From NCBI GenBank assembly GCA_016700155.1, contig CP065001.1:3348001-3412000 (forward strand): a stretch of DNA of 64,000 nucleotides. The letters run 5' to 3'. This DNA is from Ignavibacteriales bacterium. GTDB lineage: Bacteria > Bacteroidota > Ignavibacteria > Ignavibacteriales > Ignavibacteriaceae. Position numbers and translations under genes: made by a program. Every line of letters starts with the position of its first letter. Positions within the stretch are counted from its first letter, which is position 1. The notes below the pieces were generated by a model. It saw nothing but the letters and a program-made list of their open reading frames with translations. It was not told the origin of the DNA and did not search any database. Below are positions 25,622 through 34,920 of this stretch, piece by piece.

Positions 25622-26374
25622 TTAATTGGAATGATGACCAGCCATAAATTCCATATACAGTTTTTCAAGATTCTCACCTTCTAATTCTTTGCTCTGCCTT
25701 TGCATAACCAGTTTACCGCGATTCATTATACCAAAAGTATCGGCAATTTCTTTTGCGCGGAAGATGTCGTGCGTTGACATAAGTATAGCTTTACCTTCAC
25801 TCTTTAACGAAAGAAGCAAGTTTATAAATTCATATCCGGCTTTAGGGTCCAAGCCAGAAGTCGGTTCATCAAGAATAATTGCATCAGCATCTTTTAGAAT
25901 TGCAATTGCAATTCCGCATTTCTGTCTCATTCCTTTTGAATACTCTTTCAGTTTTTTGTGATGAGCTTCTTCCTGCAATCCAACTCTGTTAAGCACTTTT
26001 TTATAATCATCGTTTGTCAGATTTGTTTTACCTCCGAGTTTTGCAAAGTAATCAAGATTCTGTATAGCTGTGAAGTTGTTGTACAGCATCACATTCTCTG
26101 AAACAAACGCAACTTTAGATTTTGCCTTCAGTGGTTCTTTATGAGTTGATATTCCATTAATCTTTGCTTCGCCTGAAGTTGGTTCGATAAAATTCAGGAA
26201 TAAATTTATTGTAGTTGTTTTACCGGCACCGTTACCGCCAAGCATTGTATATACTTCTCCTGGTTTAACTACAAATGAAACATTATCAAGTGCTGTTACT
26301 CCCTGTTCATATTGTTTTGTAAGGTTCACTGCCTCAAGTACCGGGTAATCTGTTTTAAATTTTATTTCTTCCAT
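25622..26374 (-). CDS. ABC transporter ATP-binding protein
   Basis: 250 residues with all ABC ATPase motifs: Walker A GGNGAGKTT (46-54), signature region YSKGMRQK (145-152), Walker B IILDEP (166-171) and switch His202 (STHD). The Q-loop position reads SENVML, with Glu in place of Gln, a variation seen in related CcmA-like subfamilies. AAGGA precedes the ATG. It should energise the two permeases encoded just downstream. By context the complex exports or remodels something together with the NEW3 and PDZ proteins encoded upstream. Confidence 0.9.
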   Translation of the reverse strand: MEEIKFKTDYPVLEAVNLTKQYEQGVTALDNVSFVVKPGEVYTMLGGNGAGKTTTINLFLNFIEPTSGEAKINGISTHKEPLKAKSKVAFVSENVMLYNNFTAIQNLDYFAKLGGKTNLTNDDYKKVLNRVGLQEEAHHKKLKEYSKGMRQKCGIAIAILKDADAIILDEPTSGLDPKAGYEFINLLLSLKSEGKAILMSTHDIFRAKEIADTFGIMNRGKLVMQRQSKELEGENLEKLYMEFMAGHHSN

Positions 26375-26397
26375 ATTATTCCTTTTAAAAATTGATT

Positions 26398-27903
26398 TTA
26401 CTTTCGTGAAAGTTTAATACCGAAAATGACAATTCCTGTTATAATCCCAAGAATTAGCAGCACTACAAGGATTGTCCCAAACACATTTGCTTCGGATTGA
26501 ATTTCAATTGTAATTGTTTTATCGTCTGCTGTTACCGGTTGATTGTCAGATAGCGATGTTGTCCTGATCCTCATTTCATATCTGCCGACAGCAATATCAT
26601 CAGGCGGAGTTACTTCAAGCTCAATTCTTTTTTCTTCACCGATCTCTAATGATTTTATAATTGCAGGCGAAACATTTTTTAACCAGTTAAGAGGCACATC
26701 AAGTTTTACTTCAACATTATCTAATCGGCGGGTTCCTTCATTAACCAGTTCAATTGAAGCAACTACTTTTTCATTCGATTTAACTGAGTAAAACAATTGC
26801 GGAGCTTTTACAAGCAGTCTTCCCTTTCCGCGCGGAACGAGTTCTAACTTAACGTAACCGACATTTAATTTTTCAATTTCTTCATGAGTCCATTGTTTTG
26901 AATGCAGACCTTTCAGTTCACCCGCTCTTTCATAGGGAATGACGAGTACATAGAATGAAATTGCTTTATCCATTTTTATTTCGTCTGAAGGTCTGTCGGG
27001 AAGAGAAATATCGAGAGCCGCAGAACGTGTGTTCACGTTCTCCATAAACTTGAACTGGCTTAATCTTGCTGAACTTGACGGATCACGGAAGTACCTGTTT
27101 ATCTGTTGAGGCAGATTTACAACTTCAAGTGAGAATGTATTGCTTACACCGCTGAATAATTCAAGTGTCAGATCATACGTTGCTGTTTTTCCAAGCTCGC
27201 CCTCCTGTGAAAATTGCTGGGATTGAACGACAACGATATTTTGCGATTGGTCTTTCTGTAGATATATTTTCATGGAACGGGAAGCCCCATTGCCGTAAAT
27301 AATATTCACCATAACAGCATCAAGGTCCTGAAGAAGTTTGAAGTCAATTGTCTGCGGCTGACCGTATTTTAATTCATTAATTTTTGCTTCATACGGTTGG
27401 CTGATTATTGAATTTTCATTATTGGATATTGAGACATAAACATTATGAATCACATCCGGCTGTAATGACCGGAAAAGTTCATCTTCAATATTTATAAGTT
27501 TCCTGAACTCTTCTGTATCTCCAGATGTGTTTGCCAGCTTCAGCCTGATATGTTTTACTCCATCTTTAGTCTGGTATTTCACTGCCTGTTCAACAGAGAC
27601 AAACTGTGCTTCGAACAATACTGCAAGAAGCGATTGCTGATAATTAACTTCCGCATCGGAAAAAACACCTTTTGCTCTATCATACTCGGTTTCAGAAATT
27701 AATTTTTTGTTATATAGTTCCTTTGAACGGTCAAACTCTTTTCGCGCGACTTCAAATAACTCTTTTGCACGCTTTAAACCGAGCAGCCTGTATTTATCAT
27801 CGCGCTGATTGTAATTTACCTGGGCAATGTTTAATTCACTTAAGCCAAAGAAAAAAAGTAAAACCACAACAGCGATGAAGAATGATTGACGATAAGTGTT
27901 CAT
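26398..27903 (-). CDS. NEW3-domain-type membrane-anchored exported protein
   Basis: 501 residues. A signal peptide or anchor lies at 8-28 (FIAVVVLLFFFGLSELNIAQ). A short helical hairpin resembling a TolC/adaptor coiled coil follows (LKRAKELFEVARKEFDRSKELYNKKLISETEYDRAKGVFSDAEVNYQQ). The central beta-rich region includes VRQ-type strands. The C-terminal part looks like a NEW3/CARDB immunoglobulin-like domain (VKSNEKVVASIELVNEGTRRLDNVEVKLDVPLNWLKNVSP; PPDDIAVGRYEMRIRTTS), followed by one membrane helix near the end (GTILVVLLILGIITGIVIFGIKLSRK). NEW3 proteins are often found next to ABC-2 transporters, as here. It is probably an extracytoplasmic partner of the permeases. The mixture of adaptor-like hairpin and NEW3 domain is unusual. 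Confidence 0.65.
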   Translation of the reverse strand: MNTYRQSFFIAVVVLLFFFGLSELNIAQVNYNQRDDKYRLLGLKRAKELFEVARKEFDRSKELYNKKLISETEYDRAKGVFSDAEVNYQQSLLAVLFEAQFVSVEQAVKYQTKDGVKHIRLKLANTSGDTEEFRKLINIEDELFRSLQPDVIHNVYVSISNNENSIISQPYEAKINELKYGQPQTIDFKLLQDLDAVMVNIIYGNGASRSMKIYLQKDQSQNIVVVQSQQFSQEGELGKTATYDLTLELFSGVSNTFSLEVVNLPQQINRYFRDPSSSARLSQFKFMENVNTRSAALDISLPDRPSDEIKMDKAISFYVLVIPYERAGELKGLHSKQWTHEEIEKLNVGYVKLELVPRGKGRLLVKAPQLFYSVKSNEKVVASIELVNEGTRRLDNVEVKLDVPLNWLKNVSPAIIKSLEIGEEKRIELEVTPPDDIAVGRYEMRIRTTSLSDNQPVTADDKTITIEIQSEANVFGTILVVLLILGIITGIVIFGIKLSRK

Positions 27904-27907
27904 CTGA

Positions 27908-28639
27908 TTAGTTGTTTCCCTTTTTGATTATAACATTTCCTTTTGGTTCAGGCTTTTTCACCGATACTGATTTTATTTTTCCGCCACCCGAAAATTTTAA
28001 ATCGACTTTTTCGCCAATCTTAATTTTTGCATAGCTATCTGAAAATTCTTTGAGTGAATTAAAACTGCTTCCATTAAGCGAAACAAGCTGATCACCTTCA
28101 GTAAGATCATGTTTCTTTAGAACCTCATCCGCGTTTTCCATCATATCCAGTATTTCAATTTTTTTATTTTTGAACCCGAGGATCATTCCGAGTTCAGGTA
28201 ATGGTTTTATATCACCGCCGTCACCTTTAACTATCATCTGTTTTATTTGAGGAAGATCCTTTTCGTCAGCTTTTTTAAATGATCCGATAAGCATTTGTTC
28301 ACCACGCATTATTCCAAACTTCACATCTTCACCTGCTTTTAAGCCATCATAAATAGCCTTTGCTTCGTCGGTTGTCTTGACACGTTTTCCATTCATCATA
28401 GAGATCATATCATCTTTTTTCATATCAACATCGGCATAACCTTTTGGTCTTTGATCAGGCGATAAAACCATTTCAATTTTCAGTTTATCTTTTTCCTGAA
28501 CTAACACAGCACCTGTTTCACGCACCATGAATATTGGTTTATCTGATTTGAATTCGAATTTCTGTTGTGGTCGGATAGTTGTATTCAACAAAAAGAGAAT
28601 GACTAACAACGAACTGACTTTGAGATATGATTTTTTCAT
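27908..28639 (-). CDS. Exported protein with two PDZ-like domains
   Basis: 243 residues; AGAGG precedes the ATG. The signal peptide (YLKVSSLLVILFLLNTTIRPQ) is followed by a first PDZ-like region (DMISMMNGKRVKTTDEAKAIYDGLKAGEDVKFGIMRG). A second follows (LGMILGFKNKKIEILDMMENADEVLKKHDLTEGDQLVSLNGSSFNSLKEFSDSYAKIKIGEKVDLKF), and the end is Lys-rich. No protease catalytic residues are present, so it is likely a periplasmic binding or scaffold protein. It is the first gene of the five-gene minus-strand operon, which diverges from the two-component genes. It carries a TAnnTTTG promoter box and an array of GTTA boxes upstream. Confidence 0.75.
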   Translation of the reverse strand: MKKSYLKVSSLLVILFLLNTTIRPQQKFEFKSDKPIFMVRETGAVLVQEKDKLKIEMVLSPDQRPKGYADVDMKKDDMISMMNGKRVKTTDEAKAIYDGLKAGEDVKFGIMRGEQMLIGSFKKADEKDLPQIKQMIVKGDGGDIKPLPELGMILGFKNKKIEILDMMENADEVLKKHDLTEGDQLVSLNGSSFNSLKEFSDSYAKIKIGEKVDLKFSGGGKIKSVSVKKPEPKGNVIIKKGNN

Positions 28640-28674
28640 TTTAACCTCTGATTGATTTTGTAAAATCTTTAAGT

Positions 28675-28682
28675 CAAAGATA
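28675..28682 (-). promoter_or_regulatory. -7 box TATCTTTG of the PDZ/ABC operon
   Basis: On the minus strand this reads TATCTTTG (TAnnTTTG) and lies 35 bp before the ATG at 28639. The GTTA array starts 13 bp upstream of it and would cover the -33 region. Confidence 0.4.
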
Positions 28683-28695
28683 AAATCACATCTGC

Positions 28696-28739
28696 GTTAT
28701 AAATAGTTAATTACTGTTAGCAAGTGTTAAGAAATGTTA
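28696..28739. promoter_or_regulatory. Five GTTA boxes at exact 10-bp spacing (likely response-regulator binding array)
   Basis: GTTA starts at 28696, 28706, 28716, 28726 and 28736, so each copy lies on the same helix face. The array lies between the divergent PDZ/ABC operon and the histidine kinase gene. OmpR-family regulators bind tandem direct repeats with about one helical turn spacing, for example the GTTTA-N5-GTTTA boxes of PhoP, and the regulator encoded at 30453 is of this family. Confidence 0.6.
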
Positions 28740-28765
28740 ATGATGAGGAAAGTTTATTAATTCTG

Positions 28766-28777
28766 TATTATGTTTGC
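28766..28777 (+). promoter_or_regulatory. Promoter box TATTATGTTTGC of the two-component operon
   Basis: TATGTTTG (28769-28776) ends only four bases before the ATG at 28781. If it is a -7 box, transcription would begin at or next to the start codon, giving a leaderless message. It is identical to the box at 10301. Confidence 0.5.
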
Positions 28778-28780
28778 CCT

Positions 28781-30463
28781 ATGAAACTTAAAGAACGTTC
28801 GCTCTGGATAATTACATCGCTTATTTCAGTCTCTGTTTTAGGACTCATTCTTATTCAACTGTATTTACTGAATATTGTCGTTGAACAGAAGGAAGAATCA
28901 TTCAAACAGAACGTGATTAACACTTTAAAAAGTGTTTCTTCAAAGCTTGAAACAAAAGAAGCAAGAAATCTTGTTTTTAATTATGTATCAAACAACGAAC
29001 ATAACGTTGATACAATACACACCAGATATTTATCAAAAGATTTACCTAAAGACAGCGTTGCAATACTTTTGAACCCGGTACGACTTCCTTTGCAGGGAGA
29101 AAAGATGAAGATTAAAGACACTGCCGGTTATTTTGTCAGCGGAATTTTTGTGAATGAAGATTCGATAATTCACAGTAAGAAATTCAGTAAATCAGCTAAA
29201 AGCGATTCACAGTATTTTAACTTTTCATTTTCAACTAACGATACAGGAAAAACCTTTTACAGGTACAGGTATTCAAATGACAGTATAAAATTTTTTGTAG
29301 AATCAGAAGACGGGAAAGATCTAACAAAGGCATTACAGAATATCAATAAGCAGCACAGGAAAGTTTTCATTACTGAAATTGTTGACAAACTCACAATGAT
29401 CGATCTTAAGCCTATTGACAAACGGGTAAGTTCTGAGGAGATTGATTCGCTGCTGTCAGATGGATTCAACAATGCAGGAATTGATATTGATTATGAGTTT
29501 GGTGTTTTGTCAGGTTTTGAAGATTCACTAAAATTATTTTTTAGTAAAAATAATTCAGATGAATTAAAAAATTCTCCGTTTCGGACGGAATTATTTCAAG
29601 CAGATGTTTTACCATTTAGAAATATTCTTGTTGTTGATTTTCCGGGAAGCAGGTTTTATGTATTACGACAATCTGCTCCATTGCTAATTCTTTCTTTATT
29701 ATTTGTTGGACTTATTATCTGGTCATTTACTTTTACAATAAAAACAATTTACAAGCAAAAAAGATTTTCTGCATCTGTCGTAAGTTTTATAAACAATATG
29801 ACCCACGAATTTAAAACACCTTTATCATCAATCTCACTTGCTTCCGAAGCTATCGGTAAACCGGAAGTTTCAAATAACATTGAGAAACTGAACAGGTACA
29901 ACCAGATCATCAAAGATGAAAATACACGGATGAAAAAGCAGGTTGAAAAAATACTTGAGATGTCTGTGCTTGAAGAGGGTGATTATGAACTTAATCTTAC
30001 AAATGTTGATGTACACGATATTCTTATCCAGGCTGTAAACAATGCTTCACTCCAGGTTGAGCCGCTGCATGGGAAAATCATTTCTATATTAGAAGCAGAT
30101 AAACATTTTATACCTGGCGACGTTGTTCACATCTCAAACATTTTTCATAATGTGATTGACAATGCAATTAAGTATTCGAAAGATAAGCCTGAAATTAAAA
30201 TCACTACTTCGTCTGATTCTGATTTTATACTTATAAGTATTTCTGACAACGGTATTGGAGTAAGTGAAGAAAATACAAAAAGAGTTTTTGAAAAATATTA
30301 TCGTGTGCCGACCGGCAACATACACAATGTAAAAGGTTTCGGGCTTGGATTAAGTTATGTGAAACTTATGGTTGAAGCACATAATGGTGAAGTAAGGTTT
30401 TCCAGTAACGAAGGAACCGGTTCCACAGTTGAAATAAAATTCCCATTGATAAATGAACAGTAA
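28781..30463 (+). CDS. Membrane sensor histidine kinase
   Basis: 560 residues from ATG 28781. The longer frame from 28724 runs through the promoter box and adds an unlikely N-terminus. TM1 spans about residues 8-33, a sensor region of about 265 residues with no recognised domain follows, and TM2 spans about 300-322. The HisKA motif NNMTHEFKTPLSS has phospho-acceptor His342. The N box is NIFHNVIDNAIKY (Asn457/461), G1 is DNGIG (489-493), and G2 is GFGLGL (519-524). It overlaps the response regulator start by 11 bp, so the pair is co-translated. The divergent ABC/PDZ operon is the obvious candidate target. Confidence 0.9.
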   Translation: MKLKERSLWIITSLISVSVLGLILIQLYLLNIVVEQKEESFKQNVINTLKSVSSKLETKEARNLVFNYVSNNEHNVDTIHTRYLSKDLPKDSVAILLNPVRLPLQGEKMKIKDTAGYFVSGIFVNEDSIIHSKKFSKSAKSDSQYFNFSFSTNDTGKTFYRYRYSNDSIKFFVESEDGKDLTKALQNINKQHRKVFITEIVDKLTMIDLKPIDKRVSSEEIDSLLSDGFNNAGIDIDYEFGVLSGFEDSLKLFFSKNNSDELKNSPFRTELFQADVLPFRNILVVDFPGSRFYVLRQSAPLLILSLLFVGLIIWSFTFTIKTIYKQKRFSASVVSFINNMTHEFKTPLSSISLASEAIGKPEVSNNIEKLNRYNQIIKDENTRMKKQVEKILEMSVLEEGDYELNLTNVDVHDILIQAVNNASLQVEPLHGKIISILEADKHFIPGDVVHISNIFHNVIDNAIKYSKDKPEIKITTSSDSDFILISISDNGIGVSEENTKRVFEKYYRVPTGNIHNVKGFGLGLSYVKLMVEAHNGEVRFSSNEGTGSTVEIKFPLINEQ

Positions 30464-31148
30464 TAAAAAAATATTAGTACTTGAGGATGATACAAATCTC
30501 GGGTTTCTTTTGCGCGAACATCTTGAAATGAATTCATATTCAGTGAAGTTATGCAGAAATGGTGAAGAAGGATTGACAGAATACAAATTAAACGAGTATG
30601 ATCTTTGTCTCGTTGATGTAATGATGCCAAGGAAAGATGGTTTCACTTTTGTGAAAGAGTTACGTGAAAAAGATTCTGATATTCCTGTTATTTTTTTGAC
30701 TGCAAAATCTCTAAAGGAAGATCGAATTGAAGGATTTAAAATCGGGTGCGATGATTACATTACAAAACCATTCAGCATGGAAGAATTGATACTTAGGATA
30801 CAAGCTGTCTTGAGAAGAACGAATCAATCGCATCAGGAGGAGATTACTCAAACACTTTTCTCGATTGGTAAGTTTTCATTTGACTTCAATCTTCGCTCAT
30901 TAACAATCGGGCAGTATAAAAACGAACTGACATCCAAAGAAGCTGAACTTCTTCGATTGTTGTGTGTTTATCAGAATAAAGTTCTTGAACGCGAAACTGC
31001 TCTCAAGCTTGTCTGGGGTGATGACTCATATTTCAATTCAAGAAGTATGGATGTTTTCATTTCAAAAATTCGCAAATACCTGAAAGATGATTCTTCTATA
31101 AACCTCATGAATATCCACGGTAAGGGTTATAAGTTGATGGTGCAGTGA
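30453..31148 (+). CDS. OmpR/PhoB-family response regulator
   Basis: 231 residues. The receiver domain has acidic pair Asp12/Asp13, phospho-acceptor Asp55 (CLVDVMMPRKDG), Thr83 and Lys105 (YITKPFS). The C-terminal winged helix (about 135-231) contains LTSKEAELLRLLCVYQNKV, a recognition-helix region NSRSMDVFISKIRKYL and the NIHGKGYKLM wing. It is the partner of the histidine kinase encoded immediately upstream. It probably binds the GTTA array at 28696-28739 and so controls its own operon and/or the divergent ABC operon. Confidence 0.92.
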   Translation: MNSNKKILVLEDDTNLGFLLREHLEMNSYSVKLCRNGEEGLTEYKLNEYDLCLVDVMMPRKDGFTFVKELREKDSDIPVIFLTAKSLKEDRIEGFKIGCDDYITKPFSMEELILRIQAVLRRTNQSHQEEITQTLFSIGKFSFDFNLRSLTIGQYKNELTSKEAELLRLLCVYQNKVLERETALKLVWGDDSYFNSRSMDVFISKIRKYLKDDSSINLMNIHGKGYKLMVQ

Positions 31149-31232
31149 TAATAAAAACTTTCCTTTAGTATATCCGCACTTCATTGATTAATTTTCCCTA
31201 GCATTTTCGTTCATTTTTTCAGGAAGTTACGG

Positions 31233-32660
31233 ATGCAATCAAGAAGAGAATTCATCAAACTAAGCAGTGTTGTTGCTGGCGGTCTGTCACTCACCGGTTT
31301 TAATCCTTCATTTGCTTTTATCAGTAAAGATAACTTCAAATCAAATCGTCCTCCTTTAGCAGAAAGAAAATTTATAAGTGAAGCGGTTGAGTCAACAATT
31401 CAAAAAGTAAAAAAAGATATTGCTGACGAGGAACTTGCATGGCTGTTTGAAAATTGCTTTCCTAATACCCTCGACACAACAGTAAACTATAAAGAGATAG
31501 ATGGAAAGCCCGATACATTTGTTATAACGGGTGATATACATGCAATGTGGCTGCGTGATTCAACTGCGCAGGTATGGCCTTATCTCCCCTTAATCAATGA
31601 AGATGAAAAGTTAAGAAAACTTATCGCGGGTGTAATCAACAGGCAGACCAAGTGTATTTTGATTGATCCTTATGCAAATGCTTTCAATGATGGTCCAACC
31701 GGAAGCGAATGGGAAAAAGACCACACAAAAATGAAACCTGAACTTCATGAAAGAAAGTGGGAGATTGATTCGCTTTGTTATCCTGTAAGACTCGCTTATA
31801 ACTACTGGAAAACATCTAACGATACTTCCTGTTTTGATGAGAACTGGGTAAGTGCAATGAAGCTGGTGTATCAAACCTTTGTTGAACAGCAAAGAAAGAA
31901 TGACAGAGGCACTTATTCTTTTATGCGCACAACTGCCTGGCAAACTGATACTGTTGCCGGAAGCGGTTATGGTAATCCAATTAAACCTGTCGGACTTATC
32001 TGCTCTGTATTCAGGCCATCAGATGATGCAACTACTTTTCTGTTTCTTGTTCCATCAAATCATTTTGCAGTTGTATCGCTCAGACAATTATCAGAAATAT
32101 TTTTATCTGTAATTGGTGATAAAGATTTTGCTGATCAATGTTCTGTACTTGCTGATGAGGTTGAAAAAGCTTTAAACAATTACGCTGTTGCTGATCATAA
32201 TGAATTCGGAAAGGTTATTCCTTACGAAGTTGATGGTTTCGGCAACAAACTTTTTATGGATGATGCAAATATTCCGAGTCTTCTTTCTCTTCCCTATCTC
32301 GGTTGTATGGAACAAAATGATTTGATTTACAGGAACACGCGGAGATTAATCTTGAGTGAAAGTAATCCATATTTCTTCAAAGGAAAATCAGGAGAAGGGA
32401 TTGGCGGACCGCATGCAGGAGTAAATATGATCTGGCATCTCGCAATAATTATGAGAGCCTTAACGAGTAATGATGAAATGGAAATCACTTCTTGTTTAAT
32501 GATGTTGAAAAATACTCATGCCGGAACAGGATTTATGCATGAATCCTTTCACAAAGATGACTCTTCAAAATTTACACGCAAATGGTTTGCATGGGCAAAT
32601 ACATTGTTCGGCGAACTGATATTAAAAATTCATAGAGAAAAACCGCATCTGCTTGGTTAA
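31233..32660 (+). CDS. GH125 exo-alpha-1,6-mannosidase with twin-arginine signal
   Basis: 475 residues; AGGAAG precedes the ATG. The N-terminus has a twin-arginine motif SRREFIK followed by a hydrophobic Ala/Gly/Leu segment, so export in folded form is likely. The remainder matches the metal-independent exo-mannosidase family GH125 (formerly DUF1237): DTFVITGDIHAMWLRDSTAQ, DPYANAFNDGPTGSEWEKD, YSFMRTTAWQTDT, RPSDDATTFLFLVPSNHF, and the end region GTGFMHESFHKDD...TRKWFAWANTLFGELI. Family members release terminal alpha-1,6-linked mannose from N-glycans or yeast mannan. It is the first of three mannosidase genes in a row. Confidence 0.92.
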   Translation: MQSRREFIKLSSVVAGGLSLTGFNPSFAFISKDNFKSNRPPLAERKFISEAVESTIQKVKKDIADEELAWLFENCFPNTLDTTVNYKEIDGKPDTFVITGDIHAMWLRDSTAQVWPYLPLINEDEKLRKLIAGVINRQTKCILIDPYANAFNDGPTGSEWEKDHTKMKPELHERKWEIDSLCYPVRLAYNYWKTSNDTSCFDENWVSAMKLVYQTFVEQQRKNDRGTYSFMRTTAWQTDTVAGSGYGNPIKPVGLICSVFRPSDDATTFLFLVPSNHFAVVSLRQLSEIFLSVIGDKDFADQCSVLADEVEKALNNYAVADHNEFGKVIPYEVDGFGNKLFMDDANIPSLLSLPYLGCMEQNDLIYRNTRRLILSESNPYFFKGKSGEGIGGPHAGVNMIWHLAIIMRALTSNDEMEITSCLMMLKNTHAGTGFMHESFHKDDSSKFTRKWFAWANTLFGELILKIHREKPHLLG

Positions 32661-32672
32661 GAGGAAATCAGA

Positions 32673-34910
32673 ATGAAAATTATTTTTTTTGTTTTGTTCA
32701 TACCTATACTCACATTGTCACAGACTGATGATGTTCTAAAATATGTCGACCCGTTCATCGGAACCGCGGAACACGGGCACACATTTCCCGGAGCTTGTGT
32801 CCCTTTTGGAATGGTACAGTTAAGCCCTGATAACGGCACTCCGGGCTGGGATTGGTCTTCCGGTTATAACTATGCAGATAGTATGATTACGGGATTCAGT
32901 CACACACATTTAAGCGGAACAGGAATCGGCGATTTGTATGACATTCAATTTATGCCCGGCACTAAGAAAATTAATTCTGCTGAGGATATTTCCGGTTCAA
33001 AATTATTCAGACAAAAGTTCGATCACAAAAATGAATCTGCGTCGCCGGGTTATTATTCAGTAATTCTTGATGACAGCAAAGTTAAAGTTGAACTCACAAC
33101 TACTACACGAACAGGTTTTCATCGTTACACATTTCCTGAAAGTGAATCATCATCAATACTTCTAGATTTAAGTTTTTCTCTCAACTGGGACAGGAATGTT
33201 GAATCGAATCTTCAAATTGAAAATGATTCAACAATTAGCGGATACCGTTATTCAACCGGATGGGCAAAAGACCAACGTGTTTATTTTGTCGCAAGATTTT
33301 CTAAACCGTTCGAAAAATATTTTGTCTATTCTGATTCATTAAGTGATGTTAAGAACAAAACATCGGTTGGTAAAAATGTTAAGGGATTTTTTTCTTATAA
33401 CACGAAAGCAAATGAACAGATACTTTTGAAAGTTGGTATCTCATATACAAGTATAGAAGGAGCAAGACAAAATCTTGATGAAGAAAATCCCAATTGGAAT
33501 TTTGATGAAATAAAAAGTCAGGCGGAAAACCTCTGGCGAAAAGAGTTAAATAAAATAAAAGTTACTTCTGACAACGAAGCTCAGAAGAAAATATTTTATA
33601 CGGCTTTATATCATTCTTTTATCTCACCTTATGTTTACAGTGACGTTGATGGCGGATACAGAGGCGCCGATGGAAAGATTAGTAATACACGATCAATCTC
33701 TCGTTATACGGTATTTTCTTTGTGGGATACATTCAGAGCACTTCATCCTTTGTTTACATTGGTCCAACCCGGAAGAGTTAATGATTTGATTATCTCATTC
33801 CTTCGTCATTATAAAGAAACTGGTTTGCTTCCCGTTTGGGAGTTAACGGGCAACGAAACCAATACTATGATTGGTTATCATGCAATTCCTGTTATTGCTG
33901 ACGCTATTCTAAAAGGCTTCAATGGTTTTGATATTGAACTCGCATACGATGCAATGAAAACAAGCGCAATGCAGGATAAATCAGATCTTAATTTTCTACG
34001 TGAGCTTGCTTACATTCCTGCTGATAAAGAAAATGAATCAGTTTCAAAAACACTTGAATATGCTTATGATGATTATTGTATTGCTATGGTTGCAAAACAT
34101 CTGAATAAAAAAGATGATTATGAATATTTTATGAAGCGTGCAACCAACTATAAAAACCTTTTCAACTCAACGATTGGATTTATGCAAGGGAAGAATGAAG
34201 ATGGAACATGGAAATTCCCTTTTGATCCTGCATTCTCCAAACATACAGGGCATGATTTTACAGAAGGAAATTCCTGGCAGTATTCCTGGTTCGTTCCTCA
34301 TGACGTTTCAGGATTAATAAAATTAATGGGTGGTAAGGAAAAGTTTAATCAAAAACTTGATTCATTGTTTATCGATCCAAACGGAATTACAGGTGATGAA
34401 GCATCTCCAGACATATCAGGCTTAATCGGACAGTATGCACATGGGAACGAGCCAAGCCATCACATTGCTTACCTCTATAATTATTCAGGTGAACCATGGA
34501 AATCACAGAAGAAAGTAAATGAGATAATGAAAACTCTTTACAGTTCTGCGACAAACGGACTAAGCGGAAACGAAGACTGCGGACAAATGTCTGCGTGGTA
34601 TGTTTTTTCAGCGTTAGGTTTTTATCCTGTAAATCCCGCAGAAGGAATTTATGTTTTTGGTTCCCCTCTTTTTGATAAAACTGAAATACATTTTGATAAC
34701 GGAAATATTTTTAAGATCACAGCAAAGAATGTTTCGCCGAAAAATATTTATATCAGCAAAATCATTCTTAACAAAACTGAATTGAACAGGAATTATATTC
34801 ATCACAATGAAATCACCAATGGCGGTGAACTGATATTTGAAATGAGTTCAACACCAAACTATAATCGTGGAATTTCTCCTGAATCTTTTCCACCATCAAT
34901 GAGCAATTAA
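32673..34910 (+). CDS. GH92 calcium-dependent exo-alpha-mannosidase
   Basis: 745 residues; AGAGGAAA precedes the ATG and a Sec signal peptide covers residues 1-18. Family GH92 motifs run throughout: YVDPFIGTAEHGHTFPGA, PFGMVQLSPD, GFSHTHLSGTG near the N-terminus, TVFSLWDTFRALHP in the middle, ELTGNETNTMIGYHAIPVI, EGNSWQYSWFVPHDVSGL, GNEPSHHIAYLYNY, and GLSGNEDCGQMSAWYVFSALGFYP near the C-terminus with the acid residues used in catalysis. Most members remove alpha-1,2- or alpha-1,3-mannose. It starts 12 bp after the GH125 stop and has no type IX tail, so it probably acts in the periplasm. Confidence 0.95.
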   Translation: MKIIFFVLFIPILTLSQTDDVLKYVDPFIGTAEHGHTFPGACVPFGMVQLSPDNGTPGWDWSSGYNYADSMITGFSHTHLSGTGIGDLYDIQFMPGTKKINSAEDISGSKLFRQKFDHKNESASPGYYSVILDDSKVKVELTTTTRTGFHRYTFPESESSSILLDLSFSLNWDRNVESNLQIENDSTISGYRYSTGWAKDQRVYFVARFSKPFEKYFVYSDSLSDVKNKTSVGKNVKGFFSYNTKANEQILLKVGISYTSIEGARQNLDEENPNWNFDEIKSQAENLWRKELNKIKVTSDNEAQKKIFYTALYHSFISPYVYSDVDGGYRGADGKISNTRSISRYTVFSLWDTFRALHPLFTLVQPGRVNDLIISFLRHYKETGLLPVWELTGNETNTMIGYHAIPVIADAILKGFNGFDIELAYDAMKTSAMQDKSDLNFLRELAYIPADKENESVSKTLEYAYDDYCIAMVAKHLNKKDDYEYFMKRATNYKNLFNSTIGFMQGKNEDGTWKFPFDPAFSKHTGHDFTEGNSWQYSWFVPHDVSGLIKLMGGKEKFNQKLDSLFIDPNGITGDEASPDISGLIGQYAHGNEPSHHIAYLYNYSGEPWKSQKKVNEIMKTLYSSATNGLSGNEDCGQMSAWYVFSALGFYPVNPAEGIYVFGSPLFDKTEIHFDNGNIFKITAKNVSPKNIYISKIILNKTELNRNYIHHNEITNGGELIFEMSSTPNYNRGISPESFPPSMSN

Positions 34911-34920
34911 AGGAAAAACA

